Shown here one piece after another: positions 17,901 through 23,188 of a stretch of 23,188 bases of DNA. The notes beneath the pieces were generated by a model, which saw nothing but the letters and a program-made list of their open reading frames with translations, did no database searches and was not told the DNA's origin. The number at the start of each line of letters is the position of its first letter. Within the stretch, counting starts at the first letter, position 1. The DNA is from a virus, in the IMG/VR virus record IMGVR_UViG_3300006919_000478, positions 1 to 23,188 of that record. One strand, given 5' to 3'. Position numbers and translations under genes: made by a program.

Positions 17901-20900
17901 GACTGAATCCGTAGTAGAGATTATTTGGAATGTTATCACTCATAAACAGAGTGAGATTTGCAGTAGTATCTACACCAACCACACCAGACTTTGTGACCTC
18001 AAAGTTTCTATCAGTTCGTGTTGTCCAGAACTCATTAACTTCTTGGGAGTCACTATAGATGAACATGTCAAATGCAGAATAAGTAATACCCTTATCAACA
18101 AATGAAAGTGATGAATCAGATAAATCAAACTTGATGTATTGATTCTTTTGTCCTTTTACTTCTGGATTGATTTTGGAAAGTGTTCCAGTAGTGGCAGAAC
18201 CAACATTTACAAAATTAGGATTCTCACTCGAAAGTTCTGACAGATATTCAACCAATTTAATCACATTATTCTTATAAGAATAAACATAATACATTCCAGA
18301 GGCAGTCAAATTTTCTGATGGATCACCAGAAGTATAGATGACTTTATCACCAGTAAAATACTTATTTTGAGGAACAATAAATGTATTATTGCTTGTATTA
18401 ATACCAGTTGGTTCAATAGTGTCAGGATCAAAAACAATTCTTCTATTAAAATCATCATACTTGACTTTAATATTGGTTGTGGTTGTTGGATTGACATCAA
18501 CAGTAACGATGTCACCTCTCCTCATATCATGAGTTTGTGCGGTAGATACAGTGACAACGTTTTTTGAGACTCTACCTTTGATTACAGATGCAATATTTGT
18601 ATTGAAACTATGATAACTTCCAAGACCTACAGTGGATTCGAAGTATAATAATCCACCCTTCTCAGAGTTAATACCAACATATGTGCCAACAGAATTTACA
18701 CCAACTCTTTGAGTTGCAATACCAATAATATCTTTGGATAATGGAACCGCAAAGATATTTCTAGTTTCATCAAGATTAAATATAGGCGTACTTGTTATAC
18801 CACTCCAACATGCAATAGATGTTCCACCATTGGTGTAATAGATCATCGGAGTGTTCAATGACAACTTATGATCTGGGAGATAGATCTGTTGTTGATCAAC
18901 TCTGACCTGTGTTAAACCAACACCTGGATTTGAGAATGTAATTGTAGTTGCAGTACCTACAGTTGATGTACCTACACCAACTGCCTCGTTTGGAGTAAAG
19001 TATAACTGTTTATTAATTGTAAGATTTCTCTGAGTATTGATACCTGTTGAAAGGAATCTGAGTTTTCTTGGATCATCTCTAACAACAGTACCTGCAGAGT
19101 GGGCAACTGCAAGTGTTCCATCGATACCTCTAAGAACTCTGACTCTACTAGATTTTTCATCAATATTGAGAACTTTTAATTTTTCTCTTTCAATTCTGAG
19201 AATATCATTTGGTCTAATTGAATTCTCACCTAAAGGACCATTCATATAAACGTAGGTCACAATACCAGTGACAGTATCAGTTCCTATTCCTAGTGATACA
19301 TACCATCTTTCACTTGATACACCGACCGAATATGACCCAGTGAATCCTTTGTAGTATGAAGATAAACCATCAATGAAAATTGTATCTAATGGTAAGAAGT
19401 TGTGTGGGGCCGAAGTAATACCAACAAACCCATTAGCACTTCCTGTACTTGTAAACTCCACATTTTCATAAGATGTAGTGGCAAGACTTACACTGTTTAC
19501 ATTCTTACCCTTAAGTTGAGATACTCTAAAGTTTGCATTTCTACCACCAGTATTAGTTGAATTGAGTTCAACCTTATCACCAATCTTGTATCCATCACCT
19601 GGATCCAAAATAGTCATACCGTCAACACTACCTGATGATGTGTTAGTAATGTCTAAAGACTGATTTCTAAGTTTGTCTGAATTGTAAATGTAATCATATT
19701 GACTATTTCCGCCATTTGTGAAATAGTTCTTAGTATTTCTAAACCAATTATCCTCTACAATATCGTAATCAGTTTGATTGGATGATGACCTGAAATTGAA
19801 TGGAATTGGTAATGAATTATAATCGTCTCCAATTACATATGGGAACAATGGTCTTCTGTAGTTATTAAATGGACCAGAGGAATCGACAGTATCGGAGATA
19901 GTACAGAAGTATGCATATACACCGTTTGGATAATCTGGTGTTACACAGAAGCGACCATTGTGTTCATCAAGATCGCCGTCACCAGCATAGATATAGTCAT
20001 CTACAAAGAATCCGTTAGGGAATGCATTGTATGAAGGTCTATTGACAGGTGTATTCTTGAGTTTGTAACTTGTAACCATTCTACGAATGTTACCAGTTCC
20101 ATCAATATTATCGAAACCGTATGGACCATAGATTGGATTGCCATCGTAGGCCCAACCTACGATTGGTGAGTGGTACAAACTATCAATCTCTTCACCACCA
20201 GTGCTTAATGTTAAGTCAAAAATACCATATTGAATGTTATCTTCCCCGAAACCATTTAATGAGTTTAGTGACTCTCTTAATGGTCTAGGTGCATAAACTG
20301 CTGCATACTGAAGTGACTTGTTTGAAATGTTCTCCTCAATAATGCAGTCATCATCTTTAAAGTTGGAGAAGTTTCTTTCAAATAGATTGATATTCCATCC
20401 TCTAATATTTGCCTGTGTTCTTGCTCCAGATCCAGCAGATATTACATCAATTGTAGTTTTACCTGAGATATAACCCACACCACCTTTTTGAACATAGACA
20501 CTTTCTATCTCACCATTATTGATGATTGGTACTAAGATTGCAAAATTACCAGTCTCACTTACGATGTTGAGATCAGGTGGTGCATTGTAACCTTCACCAC
20601 CCGAATTTACAATGACCTCAACAATCTGCCCATTGTTGATGATTGGAGTAAGTTTTGCATTTGAGCCAGACTCAAAAGTGATTTCAGGTTGTCTTCTAAA
20701 ATCAACGATAGTTGATGCACCATAACCAACCCCGCCATTGGTTAAGTCAATACTTAAGATCTCTCCTCTAAAGACAGGTTGTAGTTTTGCTTCATAAAGA
20801 AGGATATTACCAATGAATGGATCATCACTAATCAACCAGTTTGCATCGGCACTTACCAACACATAGTATGGATTTGTGATCTCTGCTTCAGTATCAGTCC

Positions 20901-23188
20901 ATGCAAGTACTGATACAGGAGTGATAATATTCTCTTCAATAGGAGATTCAATAACATAGAGTTCTTGGAAATCTTCAACAAAGGTTTTATCAAATGACGC
21001 TGCAGCACCCTCTACTTCAACAGTGATTGGTGGATAGTTGAATGAACCACTACCCTGTTTTGTGAAGTTTATGATAATTCCCCTATCATAATAATAATCT
21101 CTTTCGACAGTTCCAGTACCAACTTCTGTTAATTGAAATGCATCGTCATTAATCTTCTTAACAAAATAATCTTTATCTTCACTCAGACCCTCAACTCTTG
21201 GCGTCCCTCTTGTATATCTTACAACTTCTTTTGATTTATAACCATGATTTAAAATTTCAACTCTGTCTGATACGGTATTGATACCAGCTGTTGGAATAGT
21301 CCTCTTTTTGTTTTCGTAACCTGTGCCAGGATTAGTAATTACAACACTAGATACAACCTGTTTAAGTTCTGTTGCCACAAGGTATTGAACACCATCACCA
21401 TAACCTGTAAATTCAACAGTGTTAATACCAGCGAATACGTCACCTCTTGTCGTGTGAAGTTTAATAGACTTCTGACCAGTCACAAATACAAAATACTCAC
21501 CATCAGTATTCAGTCCAACAACACTAGACGTATTTCTTGGTTCATAAATTACACTTTCACCATCTAAGAATTTGTGATCCTCTTCAAATATAATCTCATT
21601 AGTTGTTAGATTTACGTTACTTGGGAAATTAGCAATGAAAGAATTTTCATGTTTAATTGAAATCATTCTAGGTTCTGCCTCTGCACCAGAACCATTACCA
21701 CCCTTGATTGTAATTGTTGGTGGTGCATAATAACCCATACCAGGGTCAGTAACATCTAGTCTTACAAGTTGACCTATAACATTAGAAACACCTGTTGCTC
21801 CAGTTCCCACCTCATCGACAATCTTTACTACTGGTGGGTTGATAATATCATATCCAACTCCACCACTTGTCATAGTGAAGTCAAGGATATCACCATAGTA
21901 AACACTATTAGATGACTTATAGTTTAACAACTCAAGACCATTAACAAAAATGCCCGTGTATCCTGAAGTTGTTTTCTCTTTTTTCTTTCTATTAGTAGGA
22001 CTCAGAATCTTTCTGTAGATACCCTGTGGTTGAATCGTTTTACCATAAAAATCAAGGTAACTTAAAGAAGCATTTACTACTGACCCGTTAAATGTAATAT
22101 ATGATTCTCTTGTAAGGTCTGCCTTACTTCTTGCAAGTTTGATTTCACTCTCATTAACTCTGTATACAAAGTAGGAACCATCGGTAACACCCTCGAAACC
22201 ATTACCACCAGATTGGAAATATACTGAGTTACCTGTGTAGAAACCATGATCAGGTAATGATGTTGGGTTAGTTGGTAATGGTAAAATATCAGTACTCGTC
22301 AATGATGCTGAGAAAGTTACACTCTTATCATAAACATTTGTCTCAATATCATAATATTTTGGTATTGAGTTAGATGATAAGAGAACATCACCATTAAACT
22401 TTGCATACGTATTCTGTACGTTGGCAACAAAGTTCTTGATATATGAATGACTTGTAGACGAACCCTTGAGTAGTTGATTCTCAAGATAGAATGTGCCTAA
22501 AAGATTGATCTGTTGTCCGAAAGTTACGTTGATCTCCTTCTCTGATATAATTCTAGTGACTGTTCCGAGAACTGATACAGTACCATCTTCGTTTTCATAT
22601 CTTAATTTATATCCTTCTTGGAAGAAATGATCATCATAAACTTTAAAGTTATATACGAATGCATTAGCATCAATTACAGAACTTTCAGCAATTTTAAATT
22701 TTGTTTGGACATTGAGAACATAATTATTTGCTTTCTTACCAGGCGCCTCATATCCAAATGATTTGATCTCAATAGTGTCATTCTTTTTGAAATAATATGT
22801 TGGATCGTTTTGTACAAAATCTTTCAGAGTAGATGTAAATCTAACCTTGATTTCTTGTGAGGTATCAATACCAACATAGGCATATGAGAAAGAATCTAAC
22901 TTAACGTCAGACTTCTTGTTCAATGAATTGGTCAGACCAGATACGTTAAAGAACTGGTTTGTGGTCTTACCACTATATGCAATACCAATCTCATTGCCAT
23001 CAACATCGTCAACGACCAACTTACCATATTCAGGAAAGTCAACGGTTGAATCAACATCGAGAACTGTTGAACCAAGACTTACAGAGGTAAGGAGTTTTGT
23101 AAGGGGGTTTGGTTCAAACTCACCAAAAATAGAACCTGTTACGTCAGTATCTCTCTGGAATCCAGAATCAATACTGATCTGATAGAAT
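11950..23188 (-). CDS. giant modular virion structural protein, at least 3745 residues (5' end outside window)
   Basis: This is a very large phage virion protein, probably tail or baseplate. The frame is open from the window edge (first full codon 23187-23185) to TAA at 11952-11950, so the start lies upstream. The TTG at 23019 that opens a nominal reading frame is an internal Leu codon: SVSLGSTVLDVDSTVDFPEY continues in frame before it. Visible modules include at least 13 GxGY beads spread end to end (for example near 21850, 21740, 20740, 20590, 20470, 19600, 17620, 17390, 13960, 13870, 13560, 12640 and 12510). There are five or six 'DH.F.TGE.V.Y ... YFV ... IKLA' units, a YHYH-like domain (19840-20190), two RG..GT..H..G units (19085-19150 and 14455-14531), a tandem pair of about 80-residue modules (15195-15810), and a C-terminal LGEYTWGKI motif. 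It lies just upstream of gp8's neighbourhood, where T4 has gene 7 (1032 residues), but I see no clear gp7 similarity. Structural role is likely; host-binding or wedge function is inference. Confidence 0.82.
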   Translation of the reverse strand, partial: FYQISIDSGFQRDTDVTGSIFGEFEPNPLTKLLTSVSLGSTVLDVDSTVDFPEYGKLVVDDVDGNEIGIAYSGKTTNQFFNVSGLTNSLNKKSDVKLDSFSYAYVGIDTSQEIKVRFTSTLKDFVQNDPTYYFKKNDTIEIKSFGYEAPGKKANNYVLNVQTKFKIAESSVIDANAFVYNFKVYDDHFFQEGYKLRYENEDGTVSVLGTVTRIISEKEINVTFGQQINLLGTFYLENQLLKGSSTSHSYIKNFVANVQNTYAKFNGDVLLSSNSIPKYYDIETNVYDKSVTFSASLTSTDILPLPTNPTSLPDHGFYTGNSVYFQSGGNGFEGVTDGSYFVYRVNESEIKLARSKADLTRESYITFNGSVVNASLSYLDFYGKTIQPQGIYRKILSPTNRKKKEKTTSGYTGIFVNGLELLNYKSSNSVYYGDILDFTMTSGGVGYDIINPPVVKIVDEVGTGATGVSNVIGQLVRLDVTDPGMGYYAPPTITIKGGNGSGAEAEPRMISIKHENSFIANFPSNVNLTTNEIIFEEDHKFLDGESVIYEPRNTSSVVGLNTDGEYFVFVTGQKSIKLHTTRGDVFAGINTVEFTGYGDGVQYLVATELKQVVSSVVITNPGTGYENKKRTIPTAGINTVSDRVEILNHGYKSKEVVRYTRGTPRVEGLSEDKDYFVKKINDDAFQLTEVGTGTVERDYYYDRGIIINFTKQGSGSFNYPPITVEVEGAAASFDKTFVEDFQELYVIESPIEENIITPVSVLAWTDTEAEITNPYYVLVSADANWLISDDPFIGNILLYEAKLQPVFRGEILSIDLTNGGVGYGASTIVDFRRQPEITFESGSNAKLTPIINNGQIVEVIVNSGGEGYNAPPDLNIVSETGNFAILVPIINNGEIESVYVQKGGVGYISGKTTIDVISAGSGARTQANIRGWNINLFERNFSNFKDDDCIIEENISNKSLQYAAVYAPRPLRESLNSLNGFGEDNIQYGIFDLTLSTGGEEIDSLYHSPIVGWAYDGNPIYGPYGFDNIDGTGNIRRMVTSYKLKNTPVNRPSYNAFPNGFFVDDYIYAGDGDLDEHNGRFCVTPDYPNGVYAYFCTISDTVDSSGPFNNYRRPLFPYVIGDDYNSLPIPFNFRSSSNQTDYDIVEDNWFRNTKNYFTNGGNSQYDYIYNSDKLRNQSLDITNTSSGSVDGMTILDPGDGYKIGDKVELNSTNTGGRNANFRVSQLKGKNVNSVSLATTSYENVEFTSTGSANGFVGITSAPHNFLPLDTIFIDGLSSYYKGFTGSYSVGVSSERWYVSLGIGTDTVTGIVTYVYMNGPLGENSIRPNDILRIEREKLKVLNIDEKSSRVRVLRGIDGTLAVAHSAGTVVRDDPRKLRFLSTGINTQRNLTINKQLYFTPNEAVGVGTSTVGTATTITFSNPGVGLTQVRVDQQQIYLPDHKLSLNTPMIYYTNGGTSIACWSGITSTPIFNLDETRNIFAVPLSKDIIGIATQRVGVNSVGTYVGINSEKGGLLYFESTVGLGSYHSFNTNIASVIKGRVSKNVVTVSTAQTHDMRRGDIVTVDVNPTTTTNIKVKYDDFNRRIVFDPDTIEPTGINTSNNTFIVPQNKYFTGDKVIYTSGDPSENLTASGMYYVYSYKNNVIKLVEYLSELSSENPNFVNVGSATTGTLSKINPEVKGQKNQYIKFDLSDSSLSFVDKGITYSAFDMFIYSDSQEVNEFWTTRTDRNFEVTKSGVVGVDTTANLTLFMSDNIPNNLYYGFSPDNLDIIPPVKLRLFKDDTVINNNSINLTKNKFDGIYNVVGVTSDTFEYNIPFDYDTVVSYGTTNATMKYDTSSLTANGPINKINALNKGVGYKSLPGFSSVTSKNGTGALIQPYSTTIGTILGTKINYIGFGYPSDKTLNVVGNLPQVLRIDPLGSFESIGISSGGVNYSQAPDLIVIDGFTNQVITDVKLDYELDDNEVNIIENTKSLNNVPPSFIPTQNTNGFSISSVSYNSTNKIVRLTFSKQFSEEKEWPFKVGEKVIVENVAIGFNTTGRGYNSEDYNYSLFEVTALDSQLGGANAYIEYDLTDHLAQGEFPGQVTSSISGSVTPETFFPIFDPKLTTTNFFEGEKVTNGDYVGTVERFDATSGYLFVSSEDDFEVGTIIESQSSGNKANIVSNIDFDSTIRLGVGATFIDGWQTNSGFLNDNLQVIPNNEYYQNFSYSLKSRVAYETWDDAVSSLNHTAGFEKFADLVIDNNAAGIASAVDFQIETVVDLIGEGMLNCFPDFDGATEVTLDINGGRIISNEIVFENKILVDYFESRGNRVLKIDDFSGEFNSNPRETKYSIVDFFDNKYAWNKFFTLIQDSELRSRKQFGVVTVLQDGTTGYVNQYGTIDTGKPLGSFDYIGAGTSEWGLTFFPNLFEYNNYDISYFTFSGVESLTSVGSTQVGDVVSIASSSVSVPVSTTTTLVQIPTTSRSAKLHVQMEDAEDNYFYTELNVLHDGTNVQLLHYGDVDSTEGISSGFGTYTANISGSNIDVNIVPTVGTAVTANIISVETNATATGVNTTPMSVTNLSSYYKSISASGSPVANEIAAYEDPFAGEYFMVTVHDTTNNEYEMFECHVLDSNNQNIVKYGRIGTNSGLGTVGAVTSGTSVSLVFTPNASIDVDVRTFGIGLKNYNNIVGIASISALQNNILFSDYGTYTGTEFDKKRAFNLKHNTLPIFQRAFLGNDSSIVNLSTNQVTIPDHFFVTGEKVSYSYENSDLSTANAIGIATTTVSGVSTDKLPSELYIVKYSNKSVGFAKSATDALAGSPIVFDLTSVGVGTFHKLTATNQNARALVAIDNMIQAPVTEVNVSTRLDQNVIFDVDFDVVGIQSFKANDIIKIDNEIMLLQDIGVGATNNFRVLRGQMGTGVATHNIGTSVELLGGNYNIVDNTLHFVEAPFGATPLSTTTQGPDNIDWSGITTYSTFQGRTFMRSGITDDSADTYSTNYTFDNIQSQFNGQSKFFSLVQNGNNVTGFATNQAIVLNSNILQEPQGAQNTTGDFTLLETAGITSITYLGDSVSSESDPNMATIPRGGTIISVASTPGLGYQPLVSAGASCFVSGGGTITSVEIGNPGSGYRVGIQTVNVGYAVSSTGITTVVNIGTATIQNGQVVAITTSYFGANLDQNNPPLIIIDAPLPYSNIPLVYADGQSGVGTGARVDITVGQGSSVINFNIVSGGFGYGDGEVLRLSIGGTTGIQTDTSYTYDEFQLTVSDTYRDTFNGFTVGELDVFDKLDTLFDGVEKRFPLTIAGAGFAIETADGSDIDIAQCLIVTINDILQVPNQAYKFNGGSIIEFTEAPKEGDTSKIIFYKGTPDVDVVFVDILETVKVGDTLQLKNDSSKGQGFGLYQEPRTVVGITTLDTVRTFAYDGPGITTNQALVRPLTWCKQTDDITINGDFVTKDRVEYEPSIYPAAYLTSYVGTSSAVAYTDTVRPFFNSTNETSLLDYQDRIVIIDQSPIASAIATVTVSVAGTVTGFTISTGGQGYDGMTPSVSISEPDDIVGGTRATATASVTGTAVTSITITNAGAGYTQPPSILIEVPNARREQIGVSSYFGDLGQIVGYAQSTGALGTLELYIPEDSYMRDPTIVGTAVTISQLNTGDYFVVNLSNFGLSTSTSDNIYQVSAAYNSTVDLTSVGLGTTAIRRVEVANVGFGTTVAGFTRGRNLGEYTWGKIQFLNRATVDALEFTPNSYTGITTSPLVQRFRPLKFNNYQT
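15195..15810 (-). repeat. tandem pair of about 80-residue modules in the giant protein
   Basis: Two diverged copies of one module. The copy at about 15555-15810 holds AKLHVQMEDAEDNYFYTELN, VLHDGTNVQLLHYGDV, FGTYTANISG and IDVNIVPT. The copy at about 15195-15445 holds EYFMVTVHDTTNNEYEMFEC, HVLDSNNQNIVKYGRI, LGTVGAVTSG and VSLVFTPN. Strand order and spacing match. The same kind of module recurs in phage fibre proteins, from memory. Function is unknown. Confidence 0.65.
19840..20190 (-). other. YHYH-like domain inside the giant protein
   Basis: The segment (visible residues about 1000-1115) reads HSPIVGWAYDGNPIYGPYGF, later DGDLDEHNGRF then TPDYPNGVYAYFCT. This matches the layout of YHYH domain proteins as I remember them: HSPIIGYAYDGFPIYGP, then LDECNGR, then PEGTYHYH. 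The signature YHYH is replaced by YAYF, and the Cys of DEC is a His here. Two Cys residues (in RFCVTP and YFCTI) flank the end. The YHYH family is poorly characterised; here it is probably a structural or binding module. Confidence 0.7.

Noticed and set aside
1-23188. Diversity-generating retroelement, CRISPR array, tRNA, integrase or transposon
   Set aside because: I saw no reverse-transcriptase-like protein, regularly spaced short direct repeats, cloverleaf-like segment, or terminal inverted repeats. The gaps are too short to hold such elements.
11950-23188. Bacterial adhesin or S-layer origin for the giant protein
   Set aside because: Bead-type modules also occur in bacterial surface proteins, but position between phage wedge and fibre genes, the shared modules with gp8, and absence of a secretion signal in the visible part favour a virion protein.

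Overview
The window looks like part of the virion-structure gene block of a marine T4-like myovirus, most likely a cyanophage, though a pelagiphage is also possible. Three things support this. All genes lie on the minus strand and are nearly gap-free. Two T4 structural proteins are recognisable by sequence: baseplate wedge gp8 and neck protein gp13. The other proteins are giant, Ser/Thr/Gly/Asn-rich and cysteine-poor virion proteins built from small beta-rich modules. The DNA is visibly AT-rich throughout. No host gene, tRNA, integrase or lysis gene is visible.

Transcription runs from high to low coordinates. (1) 23187-11950: a giant modular virion protein of at least 3745 residues, open to the window edge, so its start lies outside. 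It carries a YHYH-like domain and many repeated bead modules. (2) 11915-10248: a 555-residue fibre-like protein with a phage fibre N-terminal motif, tandem repeats of about 220 bp, and a C-terminal cupredoxin-like domain that keeps possible copper ligands. (3) 10213-8654: the gp8 baseplate wedge homologue, about 185 residues longer than T4 gp8. (4) 8648-1047: a 2533-residue DUF4815-type baseplate/tail protein. (5) 1045-812: a 77-residue protein with a C-terminal coiled coil. (6) 787-1: neck protein gp13, cut by the window edge after 262 residues.

In T4 the order is 6-7-8-9-10-11-12-wac-13-14. Here gp8 and gp13 keep their relative order and orientation. The giant upstream protein sits where T4 has gene 7. 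The DUF4815 protein sits where T4 has genes 9-12, and the small coiled-coil protein sits where T4 has wac (fibritin). Equivalence at those three positions is inferred from order alone. The three gaps of 24 to 34 bases each carry an AATAAATA or TCTAAATA octamer close to the T4 late promoter TATAAATA. The other two junctions are 1 and 5 bases and suggest translational coupling.

The most interesting signals are the cupredoxin-like tip on a fibre protein, the YHYH-like domain in the giant protein, and a shared set of modules (GxGY beads, 'RG..GT...H..G' units, TSGA units) found across three adjacent genes. Together these suggest module shuffling within the baseplate cluster. I see no CRISPR array, retroelement, defence system or mobile element.
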